Shown: positions 19,936 through 29,091 of the stretch, piece after piece
Layout: the number at the start of each line of letters is the position of its first letter
Position numbering within the stretch: the stretch's first letter is position 1
Notes under the pieces: generated by a model
Databases searched by the model: none
Told to the model about the DNA's origin: nothing
The model's input: only the letters and a program-made list of their open reading frames with translations
Position numbers and translations under genes: made by a program
Assembly: GCA_905233895.1 (NCBI GenBank)
Contig: CAJOFL010000004.1
Span: 1,138 to 65,137, forward strand
DNA: 64,000 nt
Direction: 5' to 3'
Source: an uncultured Bacteroidales bacterium
Lineage (GTDB): Bacteria; Bacteroidota; Bacteroidia; Bacteroidales; P3

Positions 19936-21903
19936 ATGATAATCGACTACCCCTGGTATATGGTTCTATGCTGCCTGTTGGCAGGTGCCGCCTACGCTGC
20001 GGTGCTCTACTTCATAGGGCATAGCCGTTTCAGTCGCCGCACTCAATGGGTGCTGGCTGCGCTGCGGTTTCTGGCTGTCAGTGCCATATCCCTGCTGTTG
20101 CTGGCCCCGATGACGCGCCGCACCGTCCACGAACGGCAGCAGCCGCATGTGCTTGTGGCAGTCGACCGCTCGCTTTCCGTGCTCCAGGGGCCAGACAGTA
20201 CCTTCTCGGCTGATGCCCTGCAGGAGGCCTTGGGCGGTAAGTTGCGTATCACATTACGCACATTCGGCGATGCTGCCGGCACGGATATTGGTTCGGTGCT
20301 TGAAGAAGCCGTGGATGACGTCGATGCTGTGGTGCTTGCTACCGACGGCATAGCCAATCGCGGCCCCAATCCTGCCACTGCCGCCGAGCATCTGGCGGTT
20401 CCCGTCCATACGATCGCTCTTGGTGACACCACTCCCCGTCGCGATGCCGCGTTGGGCGGGTTACGGGTAAGCCGAGTGGCAATGGCCGGTAGCACCATAC
20501 CGATGGAAATCACCGTCACCGCGTTGCTGCTTGATGGGCACACTGCCCGCTTCACCGTCGAGGATGCACGTGGTCGCAGTATTATGAGCCAGCAGGTCAC
20601 CTATGACGACGACCGTTTCGCCCAAACTATACAGGCTACATTGCCGGCCGCAGAGCCGGGCCTTCAGCGGTTTACGGCCCGCCTATCGGTGTTGGAGGGC
20701 GAGGTGTCGGTCGAGAATAACACGCTCACATTCTATGTAGACGTTATCGATGCTCGCCGTAAGGTTGCTATTGTGGCTGATGCCCCACATCCCGATTTGG
20801 CCGCACTGCGCCGTGCAATAGGTAATAACCCAAACTACGAGACGGAATTGTTCTTCGCTACCGACATGCGCAAGATAAAAGCTGACGACTACAGCCTTGT
20901 TGTTCTGCACAACCTGCCCTCGAGAGAGCATCCCGATGTTGCGTTTGCTAAGGATATGGCCCAGTTGTATGTGGTTGGTTTGCATACCGACCTTGTCCGC
21001 TTCAACGCGCTGCATACTGGAGTGGAGATTACCTCCAAAGCCAATCGCACTCAGGAGGTGACGGCTATAGCCCGTGAGGGGTTCACCCTATTTAATCTTG
21101 ACGGAGCCAATGCCTTCGAGGCATTCCCACCACTTTCGGCACCTTTCGGCGAAGCCCGTCTGGCTGAGGGGGTGCAAACCCTCTTCGGTGCACGGTTGGG
21201 CAGTATCGACACACGTCAGCCGATGGTGGCTGCTACTGCACAGGGCGAGTATCGCCGTGTGGTGATATGGGGCGAAGGAATCTGGCGCTGGAGGCTGGCC
21301 GATTTCGCCGATGCGGGATCGCATGAGAGGTTCGACCGTATGGTACAGCAATTGGTGGCATTTGCCGCTATGCAGGCCGACCGGCAGCGGCTGCGTGTGG
21401 ATGCCGAACGTACCTACCAGGCCGGTAACCCCGCGGTGCTTCGCGCACAGCTTTATAACGAAGCCTACGAACTTACCAACTCGGCTGAAGTGTCGTTGGA
21501 CCTCAAGGGAGACAGCACAAGCGGCAACTATACCTTCCAGCGTGACGGTGACGGCTACAGTCTCACTCTTCCCGACTTGCCAGAGGGCGTCTACCGCTAC
21601 CGTGCTGCGACTGCCGATGGGCTTACGGCCGAAGGCTCTTTTGCAGTTGAGGCCACTGGAGTGGAACTGAGCCGTATGGTGGCCGACCATGCATTGCTGC
21701 GTACAATAAGCCACACAACCGGTGGAAGGACTTTTGCACCGGATGACCTCGACGGGCTGCGTCAGCAGTTGGCTGAACTCAAGCCTACAATCTATTCGCA
21801 CACACGCTATTCCGACCTCCTTGGTCTTCCGTGGGTGCTGGCGATTATTGTGTTGCTCCTCGGAGCGGAATGGTTGATAAGGAAACTCTCGGGTGAAGTA
21901 TAA
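19936..21903 (+). CDS. Membrane protein with VWA-like domain, function unknown
   Basis: A 655-residue protein. Two N-terminal membrane segments (about 8-29 and 40-60) and one at the C terminus (about 629-647) frame a large periplasmic part. VDRSLS after the second helix resembles the DxSxS metal site of von Willebrand A domains and LATDGIANRG resembles the later VWA Asp loop. Later parts look like beta-sandwich domains. The architecture resembles BatA-type or glutamine-amidotransferase-like membrane proteins of Bacteroidetes. It overlaps the flippase gene by 11 bp, which suggests a joint envelope role. The spacer before it (19897-19935) is made of degenerate short repeats. Confidence 0.7.
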   Translation: MIIDYPWYMVLCCLLAGAAYAAVLYFIGHSRFSRRTQWVLAALRFLAVSAISLLLLAPMTRRTVHERQQPHVLVAVDRSLSVLQGPDSTFSADALQEALGGKLRITLRTFGDAAGTDIGSVLEEAVDDVDAVVLATDGIANRGPNPATAAEHLAVPVHTIALGDTTPRRDAALGGLRVSRVAMAGSTIPMEITVTALLLDGHTARFTVEDARGRSIMSQQVTYDDDRFAQTIQATLPAAEPGLQRFTARLSVLEGEVSVENNTLTFYVDVIDARRKVAIVADAPHPDLAALRRAIGNNPNYETELFFATDMRKIKADDYSLVVLHNLPSREHPDVAFAKDMAQLYVVGLHTDLVRFNALHTGVEITSKANRTQEVTAIAREGFTLFNLDGANAFEAFPPLSAPFGEARLAEGVQTLFGARLGSIDTRQPMVAATAQGEYRRVVIWGEGIWRWRLADFADAGSHERFDRMVQQLVAFAAMQADRQRLRVDAERTYQAGNPAVLRAQLYNEAYELTNSAEVSLDLKGDSTSGNYTFQRDGDGYSLTLPDLPEGVYRYRAATADGLTAEGSFAVEATGVELSRMVADHALLRTISHTTGGRTFAPDDLDGLRQQLAELKPTIYSHTRYSDLLGLPWVLAIIVLLLGAEWLIRKLSGEV

Positions 21904-23143
21904 GGGCGTCATAAAGGAATCAGCCACACTGCTTATGGGCAGCGCAGTGGCGCAGGTTATCACGCTGGTGGCCTACTTCGTGCTGCTGCGCATATTCACT
22001 CCGGCCGACTACGGCCTGTTCACCGTCTTCTTCTCCTATATCGAGGTACTGGTTATTGCATCTACATGCAAGTACGAGATGGGAGTGGTGGCCGCCGATA
22101 CCGACCGTGGGGCCGCTGCATTGGGGCGGTTTGCGCTGCAGCTTAACGTGCTTGTGTCGCTGGTTTTGCTGGCAGTCCTTGCTGTTCTTGCAACTGCAGG
22201 ATGGCTTCCTGGGAAGTTCGAGCGGTTGGGGTGGTTGGCGATACTCATAGCCCCGATGGTGCTTTTCACGGGCAACAACCGTGTGCTCAGTGCGCTCTAC
22301 AACCGCTTTCACCGCTACCGTGCAATCGCCGCCTCGGATATTGCCGGTGCCGGTACGGGGGCTGTGCTGAAAACGGTTTTCGGCCTTATGGGGATGCACA
22401 GTGCGGGTCTTCCGGCTGGTGCCGTACTGGGGCAAGCGGCCGCCAATGTGGGTTACCGTCTGGGTTTGAGGAAACTTCCGTTGCCGCAGGTGGATGCGGC
22501 CGAATGCCGCGCAGAAGCGCGCCGTCAGAGAAACTATCCACGCTATGTGGCCCCCAAGGACTTCGTTTCCAGTTTCTCGGCCAACCTGCCGTTCCTCTGG
22601 CTGGCTCTCTATTTCGATAACGCCGCTGTGGGCCTGCTGGCTATCGCTACCACTTTCGTTGTTCGTCCGTGTCATCTGGTGTGTGCCGCTTTCGAACGGG
22701 TGCTTTTCGCGCGCACCGCGGAAGCGGTACGTGATGGGCGGCCCGTAGTCGGCTCCTTGCTGCGCTTTGTGGCGCTAGCCGAAGGGGTCGCGGTGGTGGT
22801 AGCCGTTGTTGCATGGTTCTTTGCAGAGCCTGTAATGTTCTTCTGTTTCGGCGACCGTTGGGTGGGATGCGGGGTATATATCAGGGCGTTGCTCCCGTGG
22901 GCTGTTGCACTTGCAGGCAGCCTCCCGTTGATGTTCATACCCAATATCTTCAGTACTCAGCGCACCGAGTTCTGTATCTATCTCGGCCAGCTGGCATTGC
23001 GTGCAGGTGCCGTTGTGGTGGGAATATTGACGTCAGACTTCCTGCTCGCCGTTCGCCTCTTCGCCGCAGCGTCGGCTCTCACGTCGTTTTCGCTTACACT
23101 ATGGTATCTGGTGCAGACTGCCTGTCGCACTAAAGCAGTTTGA
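21893..23143 (+). CDS. Polysaccharide flippase-like membrane protein (Wzx/MATE-like)
   Basis: A 416-residue protein with about 12 membrane helices and the family N terminus (KESATLLMGSAVAQVITLVA, then RIFTPADYGLFTVF). It probably flips a lipid-linked oligosaccharide across the inner membrane. No glycosyltransferase cluster surrounds it, which is unusual for Wzx proteins; its only close partner is the VWA-like protein whose stop it overlaps. It ends by overlapping the convergent exonuclease gene by 14 bp. Confidence 0.85.
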   Translation: MKYKGVIKESATLLMGSAVAQVITLVAYFVLLRIFTPADYGLFTVFFSYIEVLVIASTCKYEMGVVAADTDRGAAALGRFALQLNVLVSLVLLAVLAVLATAGWLPGKFERLGWLAILIAPMVLFTGNNRVLSALYNRFHRYRAIAASDIAGAGTGAVLKTVFGLMGMHSAGLPAGAVLGQAAANVGYRLGLRKLPLPQVDAAECRAEARRQRNYPRYVAPKDFVSSFSANLPFLWLALYFDNAAVGLLAIATTFVVRPCHLVCAAFERVLFARTAEAVRDGRPVVGSLLRFVALAEGVAVVVAVVAWFFAEPVMFFCFGDRWVGCGVYIRALLPWAVALAGSLPLMFIPNIFSTQRTEFCIYLGQLALRAGAVVVGILTSDFLLAVRLFAAASALTSFSLTLWYLVQTACRTKAV

Positions 23144-23621
23144 GTGCAATTGCGGCACAGGCTTCAGCGTCGGCCAGTGCATGGTGGTGGTTCTCGAGAC
23201 AGTAGCCGCAGGCTTCGCTCACGGTATGTAGCTGATGGTTCTCTAGATGGCGCAGTTTCCGGCGCGAGGCGCGCAGGGTGTCGTAGAATTTATAATCGGG
23301 CCAATCCATCTGGTAGACCTGCATCACAGCCCGCAGGCACCCCTCGTCGAACATGGCGTTGTGCGCCACCAGCGGGAGTCCTTCGATGAGTGGGGCGATT
23401 TTCGCCCATACCTGTGGGAATACCTCTGCACTGTCGGTGTCCTCGGGCCCCAGTCCGTGTACCCGCTGGCAGAACCAGTTGTAGTAGTTCGGCTCAGGCT
23501 GTATCAGGCTGTAGAAGGTGTCGGTTATCTCGCCGCCTCGAACCACAACCACTCCCACACTGCACACGCTTGAACGGCACGAGTTGGCCGTCTCAAAATC
23601 TATCGCCGCAAAGTCAGTCAT
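23130..23621 (-). CDS. DnaQ-like 3'-5' exonuclease
   Basis: A 163-residue DEDDh exonuclease: DFETAN carries the first Asp/Glu pair, HNAMFDEGCL the second Asp, and HHALADAEACA the His and last Asp. It is a stand-alone domain, like the epsilon proofreading subunit or a repair exonuclease, and lacks the clamp-binding tail of true epsilon. Convergent with the flippase gene. Likely the last gene of the gltS-like/omp85/ribE/HAD unit (69-bp gap). The exact DNA or RNA substrate is uncertain. Confidence 0.88.
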   Translation of the reverse strand: MTDFAAIDFETANSCRSSVCSVGVVVVRGGEITDTFYSLIQPEPNYYNWFCQRVHGLGPEDTDSAEVFPQVWAKIAPLIEGLPLVAHNAMFDEGCLRAVMQVYQMDWPDYKFYDTLRASRRKLRHLENHQLHTVSEACGYCLENHHHALADAEACAAIALKLL

Positions 23622-23690
23622 TTGTGTTTTATTTCTTTTGCATGGATGTCGACTTATTACGCATCTACGGGTGAATGAATTGAGCTCCTA

Positions 23691-24332
23691 TCAGAGGCAG
23701 TCGGGAAGGAGGTCGAAGCTGTCGATGAGGCAGTTGGCGCCTGCGTTGCGGAGGTCGGAGGCCGACTGGTTGCCGTATGTGACGCCCACCGTGCGGCATC
23801 CGGCATTGCGGCCCATGAGGATATCGTAGCTGGCGTCGCCCACCACCACAGCTTCGCCGGCCCCAACATTGAGGGCCGAAAGGATGCGCAGTACCGGTTC
23901 GGGATGGGGCTTGTGCAGTTGCACATCATTGGCGCTCACCACCATTGCGATAAGCGGCTCGAGGTGGAAGTCGCGTACAAAGGCCTCCAAAGTGGGGCGC
24001 CCGCGGCTGCTGCAGACGGCCAACAGGTGGCCGCTGGAGTGGAGTTTCTGGAGCGTCTCCAGCACATGCGGGAAGAGGGTGACGGTTCCGGGGTGGTTAT
24101 CCTCGTCGAACACGCGGCGGTAGACGTCGGCGCAACGTTCGGCCATCACGTCATCCACTCCGAGCAGGCGCACGAAACATTCCGCCAACGGGAGACCGAT
24201 GATGGAACGGCATTGGGCGTCGGTGCGCTGCGGGAGGTTCAGTTCGCTGATGGTGCGCAGGAGTGAGTGGACAATAAGCGGCTGCGTATCGGCCAGAGTA
24301 CCGTCGAAATCGAGTATTACCAGTCGCGTCAC
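23691..24332 (-). CDS. HAD-superfamily phosphatase (phosphoglycolate phosphatase-like)
   Basis: A 213-residue HAD subfamily I protein: DFDGTLADT holds the nucleophile Asp and acid/base Asp, then an alpha-helical cap, the CSSRGRPT second motif, the Lys in KPHPEP and the metal-binding Asp pair in VGDASYDI. Substrate unknown; family members act on phosphoglycolate, pyrophosphate or sugar phosphates. Its start overlaps the ribE stop by 4 bp, so a role in dephosphorylating a riboflavin-pathway intermediate is conceivable. Confidence 0.9.
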   Translation of the reverse strand: MTRLVILDFDGTLADTQPLIVHSLLRTISELNLPQRTDAQCRSIIGLPLAECFVRLLGVDDVMAERCADVYRRVFDEDNHPGTVTLFPHVLETLQKLHSSGHLLAVCSSRGRPTLEAFVRDFHLEPLIAMVVSANDVQLHKPHPEPVLRILSALNVGAGEAVVVGDASYDILMGRNAGCRTVGVTYGNQSASDLRNAGANCLIDSFDLLPDCL

Positions 24333-24940
24333 TTTTGTGCGGCGAGATACTGTTCGAGCAGGCGTTGTACGTATTTCCCGAAAACGTCGAACTCGATGTT
24401 GACCACCGTGCCGGGATGGAAGTTGTGGAAATTGGTCACCTTATAGGTGTAGGGTATGATGGCGACGGAGAACATGCCCGGCTCGCTGTCTACCACCGTG
24501 AGGCTCACACCGTTGATGCTGATGCTTCCTTTGGGAACGGTGATGGAGGGGGCGTTCTTGGGGTCGTACTCGAAATAGAAGCGCCAGCTGCCGTTGTCGT
24601 CCACCACTTTGGTGCAGGTGGCCGTCTGGTCCACATGACCCTGCACTATATGGCCGTCGAAACGGCCGTCCATCCGCATCGAACGCTCCACGTTGACCTC
24701 CGTGCCAACCTGCCAGGTAGAGAGGTTGGTCTTGAGCATCGTCTCGTCCATTGCGGTTACCACGTATTGCTTCTTCTCCTTGTCGACCTTCACCACCGTA
24801 AGGCAGCAGCCGTCGTGGGCCATACTCTGGTCGATAGCCAGCTCGTCACCGAATGGCACCTCGAGGGTGAAGTGGTAGTTGGTGTTCTCTTTCTCGATAT
24901 TGACCACCCGAGCGGTCGTTTCAATGATTCCTGTAAACAT
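24329..24940 (-). CDS. ribE: Riboflavin synthase, alpha chain
   Basis: Dismutates two 6,7-dimethyl-8-ribityllumazines to riboflavin. A 203-residue protein from the ATG at 24940, giving the family start MFTGIIE; the open frame continues upstream but only as a shadow of the neighbouring barrel gene. Two lumazine-binding repeats are visible: GCCLTVV in the first and SISINGVSLTV in the second, with GHIVQGHVD between. It lies 14 bp after the Omp85-like gene and overlaps the HAD gene by 4 bp. No other rib genes are in the window. Confidence 0.95.
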   Translation of the reverse strand: MFTGIIETTARVVNIEKENTNYHFTLEVPFGDELAIDQSMAHDGCCLTVVKVDKEKKQYVVTAMDETMLKTNLSTWQVGTEVNVERSMRMDGRFDGHIVQGHVDQTATCTKVVDDNGSWRFYFEYDPKNAPSITVPKGSISINGVSLTVVDSEPGMFSVAIIPYTYKVTNFHNFHPGTVVNIEFDVFGKYVQRLLEQYLAAQK

Positions 24941-24954
24941 AACTATTTTAGTGG

Positions 24955-26289
24955 TTAGAACATATAGCCCATCTTGATGTAGAGGTTGCTGAACTTGGGG
25001 TTGTCCTGCTTGTCGAAAGCGGTAGCCCAGTCGACGGAGAGGACGAAGTTGTCGTTCATTGCCACCTTGAGGCCGCATCCGCCGCCGAGGTGGGGACGAT
25101 AGAGACCGTGGTCGCCGAAGAATCCGTCGTCGGCGGTAGGACCGCCGAGGTGCGGGTCTTGACATACAGGGCGGTAGGGCTGCACCACCATGCCGGCGTC
25201 GACGAAGGGGTTGAGACCCACGTAGAACATGTTTTTGCCCACTTTGAAGCTGAAGAGCTGGGTGCGCAGCTCGACATTGGCGAAAGCTACTCCCGGTGCA
25301 AGGATGCGGTTGCGCATGATACCGCGTACCGAGTTGGCACCACCCAGTCCTTCGTACACCACGCGTTGCATATAGAGCTGGTTGAGGTAGGTGTTGAGGT
25401 AGAAGGGGCATTCGCCAGCCAGATTGAGTTGGGTACCGAGCCTGTAGGCAAAGGTGAGTCGATGGGGAACTATGGAGATATAATGGCGCCAGTTGGCGTT
25501 GAGTTTCAGGTCGTCGAATCCGTTGCCGAATCCTGCGTAGTAGGTGAGGAACGCATCCGCATGGATACCGCGTGTGGGGTTCTGCTGACGGTCGCGGGTG
25601 TCGTAGGTTATACCGCCGTGCAGGTAGGGATGGGTGCCGCCGGTGGCTTCACCGGGTTTGATATATCCGTCGGCCACATAATAGTCGAAGAGGGTAACGG
25701 TGTCTGGTAGCCACTTGGCGGTATCCTTGGTGTAGGAATTGAGTCGGTCGATGTCGACGGTGCCCACGTTGAAGTGGAGCACACCGATGCCGGCGTTCCA
25801 GTACCACGGTTTGCGAATCGTTCCCTGCAGGTCGGCGCTGAAGCGGAAGAGATCGCGACGGTACTTGTAGTAGGCGCGCGAGATATAGGCCGCATCGTCC
25901 TGATTGGAGTAGGCGGGATTATAGTCGGTCTGGTATCCGTTGAAGCCGTAGAAGTCGCACATCTGGTCGGGGAGGTAGGTGAGGTCGATACTCAGCCGGT
26001 GGCCCGGGATGAGGTAGCGCGAGTCGTAGGCGGTGCGGAAGATGCCGAAATGCTTTGTAGTGTAGGCCGCTTCTGCGTAGAACGAGTGGAGATACTCGGG
26101 ATAGGTGGATCCGTCGCCGAAGTAGTAGATATTGGTCAGTGCGCCGTACTGCAGTCCGAGGTCGGCGTCGTAAGCCACGCTGGGGAGGAGCCCGAAGGTC
26201 CATCCCTTGCGCACGTGGCGGGTGCTGTCCTGTGCCGAGAGAGTCAGCACAAAGGATAGTAATAACGAGAGGATAACGGTCTTTTTCAT
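24955..26289 (-). CDS. Omp85/BamA-type outer-membrane barrel protein
   Basis: A 444-residue protein with a signal peptide (1-19, LSAQ). The body is a 16-strand-like barrel with GGANSVRGI in the position of the VRGF/Y loop-6 motif of the Omp85 superfamily, and it ends in YIKMGYMF with the terminal aromatic expected of barrels. No POTRA domains precede it, so it is a barrel-only member of the kind common in Bacteroidetes, not BamA itself. Function unknown. Four bases separate it from the transporter gene upstream. Confidence 0.82.
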   Translation of the reverse strand: MKKTVILSLLLSFVLTLSAQDSTRHVRKGWTFGLLPSVAYDADLGLQYGALTNIYYFGDGSTYPEYLHSFYAEAAYTTKHFGIFRTAYDSRYLIPGHRLSIDLTYLPDQMCDFYGFNGYQTDYNPAYSNQDDAAYISRAYYKYRRDLFRFSADLQGTIRKPWYWNAGIGVLHFNVGTVDIDRLNSYTKDTAKWLPDTVTLFDYYVADGYIKPGEATGGTHPYLHGGITYDTRDRQQNPTRGIHADAFLTYYAGFGNGFDDLKLNANWRHYISIVPHRLTFAYRLGTQLNLAGECPFYLNTYLNQLYMQRVVYEGLGGANSVRGIMRNRILAPGVAFANVELRTQLFSFKVGKNMFYVGLNPFVDAGMVVQPYRPVCQDPHLGGPTADDGFFGDHGLYRPHLGGGCGLKVAMNDNFVLSVDWATAFDKQDNPKFSNLYIKMGYMF

Positions 26290-26292
26290 GTA

Positions 26293-27669
26293 TCAGTGTT
26301 TTTTTGTTTTTCTAAAGATAAAGAGGCCGAAGAGAATCAGCGCCGCCACCATGATGCCCATGGTGATGAGGGTGTTGGTGAGGCTCTGCGGGGCGAAGCC
26401 CATCAGGAGCAGCACGGGGAAGCCGAAGGCGAGGGCGGGGATGGTCTGGAGCACCAGGTTGTTGGCGGCGGGAGTCTCGAAGCGCGGGTCGATCTCGCGC
26501 AGCAGGATCATGCCGTTGCTGGCGGTGCCGGTAAGCATTCCGAACATCGAGAAGAATCCCTCGTACTCATAGTCGGGATAGAGTTTGCGGCAGCAGCGCA
26601 GCACGTAGAAGAAGGTGACCACCGCGCCGATGGTGCAGGTAAGGATTAGCGGGAGCCACAATCCACGCAGGTTGTTGAAGTCGATAGCGGCGGTACCGGC
26701 AACAATCATAATGTCGAAACAGGTACCGGCAATGCGGTCGAGGTAGTGGTTGTTGATGTATTCGCGCTGCATAAGGTTACGCTTGCGCAAGCGTCCGATA
26801 AGCCAACGAACAAGAACACCGAGCAGTGTGCCCCACAGGAAGTTGAATCCCCAAACCAGGGGCTTGAGGGTCTTTACTCCAAAGTTGCCCAAATCGAGTT
26901 GCTGTACACCGTACATCAGCAGGAACACCATTGCGTATACCAACAGAACGAGGCAGAGTTGGACTGTGAGTTTGTCGATCGACTCTGAATGCGGTATTTC
27001 GCCTTCCGACTCATAGTCGGCGAGAGTGTATCGCTCGGATTCGGCTTTCTCGCGGATTTTCAGTTTCCCGCGACGACGCAAGATATTCATATAAATTACT
27101 CCCACCAGGCTTCCGACAATGAATCCGGTGGCGGCGATGCTCAGTCCGAAATCGGCACCGTGGAACACAAGACCTTGGTCGTTGGCCCACGAGGCAAAGG
27201 TGACCCCGAAGTTCAGTGCCTGTCCGGGTCCTTGTCCGTAGCCCATCGGGAGCAGCAGACCTGAGGCGTAGAAGAGCTTCTTGCCCAAGAGGAAGATGGG
27301 TACTGTGACGAGCAGGCCCACCAGTCCCTGAAGGATATAGGTGCTTGCAGTGACAGCACCGGTCTCCACCACCTTGATGGTTGTAGTGGCGCTTTTGATT
27401 TTCTTGTTTTTCAACGCCATTGCCACAAACCCAAGACCGAGTGCGTGGTAGGTGACAATCTCCATCGAGGACTTGTCGACCATCGATGCGAAGAATCCGA
27501 AAGGCTTCAGGCAGAGGATAAGCAGTCCGGCAAGCAATGCCGATGGGAGTAGGCTGCGCCTGAAGAGCGGCACGTTGCAGCGTATCAGGTTGGCCACCAG
27601 AAGAGCCACCACGATGATGAAGAACTGGATGAGCCAGGCCCATGCCGAGAGGTTAGCAAATGAGGTCAT
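26293..27669 (-). CDS. Sodium/glutamate symporter-like transporter (GltS family)
   Basis: A 458-residue protein with 10 or more membrane helices. The conserved loop GYGQGPGQALNFG and the second-half NLRGLWLPL and MLTGTASNGM segments match the GltS family, which has two inverted repeats. It probably imports glutamate or a related dicarboxylate with sodium. A long hydrophilic loop near residues 200-230 separates the halves. First gene of a minus-strand operon; divergent from the acyltransferase gene across a 72- to 90-bp spacer. Confidence 0.88.
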   Translation of the reverse strand: MTSFANLSAWAWLIQFFIIVVALLVANLIRCNVPLFRRSLLPSALLAGLLILCLKPFGFFASMVDKSSMEIVTYHALGLGFVAMALKNKKIKSATTTIKVVETGAVTASTYILQGLVGLLVTVPIFLLGKKLFYASGLLLPMGYGQGPGQALNFGVTFASWANDQGLVFHGADFGLSIAATGFIVGSLVGVIYMNILRRRGKLKIREKAESERYTLADYESEGEIPHSESIDKLTVQLCLVLLVYAMVFLLMYGVQQLDLGNFGVKTLKPLVWGFNFLWGTLLGVLVRWLIGRLRKRNLMQREYINNHYLDRIAGTCFDIMIVAGTAAIDFNNLRGLWLPLILTCTIGAVVTFFYVLRCCRKLYPDYEYEGFFSMFGMLTGTASNGMILLREIDPRFETPAANNLVLQTIPALAFGFPVLLLMGFAPQSLTNTLITMGIMVAALILFGLFIFRKTKKH

Positions 27670-27731
27670 ATCTTGATTGTTTGATTGATTTGAATTCTTA
27701 TTTTATTTTAACGTAAAAAGAGTTTTTTTCG

Positions 27732-27739
27732 TATATTTG
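27732..27739 (+). promoter_or_regulatory. Promoter -7 box of the acyltransferase gene
   Basis: TATATTTG fits TAnnTTTG. Transcription would begin near 27746, after the ATG at 27742. The next in-frame ATG, at 27760, is therefore the likely start. Confidence 0.65.
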
Positions 27740-27759
27740 CAATGATAAAAAAGTGGATT

Positions 27760-29091
27760 ATGAAAAAGGCAATACAGGATAACGACTTGCTGTACAATAT
27801 CCTAAGTCCTCTGGTTCAGTTTGGTACACGGTGCCACTACAATGCGTTTGATGTGCATGGACTAGACAACCTGCCCACCGACGGGGCCTATATTATCGCC
27901 CCCTGCCACCAGCAGGCCCTTATGGAACCACTCGCCGTGCTTTGCTTTGCCCCCAAGCCACCCGTGTTTTTGGCACGTGCCGATATATTCAAGAAACCGA
28001 CACTGAGTGCAATCCTCACGTTCCTTAAGATAATGCCTGTTTATCGCATCCGTGACGGACAGGATCAGTTAGGGAGGAATAAAGAGATATTCGACCGTTG
28101 CCGCGATGTGTTGCTAGACGGCTTTCCGCTCTGCCTTATGGCCGAAGGTCGTCATAACAACCGGCACCACCTGCTCAATATGGGAAAGGGAATGTTCCGC
28201 ATCGCCGGCGAGACGCAATTGGCGCTCGGCGACCATCCGCTGTATATCGTTCCCACGGGTATCGACTTCGACGAGTATGAGAAGCCCTACAGCAACCTTG
28301 TGGTCAACATCGGCAAGCCGATACCTGTGCAGCCCTTTATAGCGACCTATCTTGACAACGAACCCCTTGCGCTCAACCAGATGCGCGACGCTCTCCACGA
28401 TGCTCTGTTGCCGCTCATGCATGATATCCGCGACGAGGAACACTACGACGAGATAATGACACTCTGCAATGTCCTCAACCGCGAGATGCGTCGCCGCGAA
28501 GGACTGAGGAATACGGCGTGGAACCGCTTCCTTATGAGGCAACGGATTAGTGCGGAATGCGGAGTGCGGAGTGCGGAGCTTGTTCCCGTGGTTCAAACCC
28601 TGAAGGCTGAACTTGCAAGGTTGTATATTGACGAGAAGATGCTTTCCGAGCATTGGAGCCTGCTAGGTACCCTGATGGCGTTGCTACTGGTGGCTGCTGC
28701 GGTGACTTCGGTCGTTATGGTACCTGTGGTGCGCTGGGTGTTGCTCTTCTGCCTTCTGTGCTATCCTATGGCGGTGCTGCCCACACACCTTGTTGTCAGG
28801 GAGAAGGTGGCCGACCCGCAGTTCCGCAGCTCGTTCAACTTCGGTGTGCGCTTCTTCCCATCCATACTCTATACTATCGTGATAGCCATCGTGATGGCCT
28901 GCTGCAAAGGTCTCTTGTGGGGGCTTGCGGCCGTAGCCGTGGCCTTTATTGTAGCAAGAATAACAGGTCCTACAACCCATTGGCTGAAGAACCTGTTACG
29001 CAACTGCCGCTATTGGCTGCTACGCCTCTTCAGGCGCGGTGCCATGCGGGAGATGGATATGACTTACAAAGCGTTGGTTGACCTTATTTAA
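27760..29091 (+). CDS. PlsC-family glycerolipid acyltransferase-like protein
   Basis: A 443-residue protein with an N-terminal acyltransferase domain: CHQQALMEP takes the place of the Bacteroidetes-type NHQNALLD motif (His to acidic residue), with Glu instead of Asp, and AEGRHNNRH that of the EGxRS motif. The C-terminal 170 residues have several membrane helices. It probably transfers an acyl chain to a lysophospholipid or similar acceptor at the inner membrane. A four-unit 7-bp repeat (28551-28578) codes for SAECGVRSAE between the two halves. It converges on the S9 peptidase gene with an 8-bp overlap. Confidence 0.85.
   Translation: MKKAIQDNDLLYNILSPLVQFGTRCHYNAFDVHGLDNLPTDGAYIIAPCHQQALMEPLAVLCFAPKPPVFLARADIFKKPTLSAILTFLKIMPVYRIRDGQDQLGRNKEIFDRCRDVLLDGFPLCLMAEGRHNNRHHLLNMGKGMFRIAGETQLALGDHPLYIVPTGIDFDEYEKPYSNLVVNIGKPIPVQPFIATYLDNEPLALNQMRDALHDALLPLMHDIRDEEHYDEIMTLCNVLNREMRRREGLRNTAWNRFLMRQRISAECGVRSAELVPVVQTLKAELARLYIDEKMLSEHWSLLGTLMALLLVAAAVTSVVMVPVVRWVLLFCLLCYPMAVLPTHLVVREKVADPQFRSSFNFGVRFFPSILYTIVIAIVMACCKGLLWGLAAVAVAFIVARITGPTTHWLKNLLRNCRYWLLRLFRRGAMREMDMTYKALVDLI
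28551..28578 (+). repeat. Four-unit 7-bp tandem repeat inside the acyltransferase gene
   Basis: TGCGGAA followed by three TGCGGAG units, in frame between the acyltransferase domain and the membrane region. Same copy number and unit length as the array in ligA, with a different sequence. Confidence 0.9.

Noticed and set aside
24941-25411. Upstream extension of the ribE frame
   Set aside because: Overlaps the Omp85-like gene out of frame and reads as Arg/Pro-rich nonsense; riboflavin synthases start at MFTGI.
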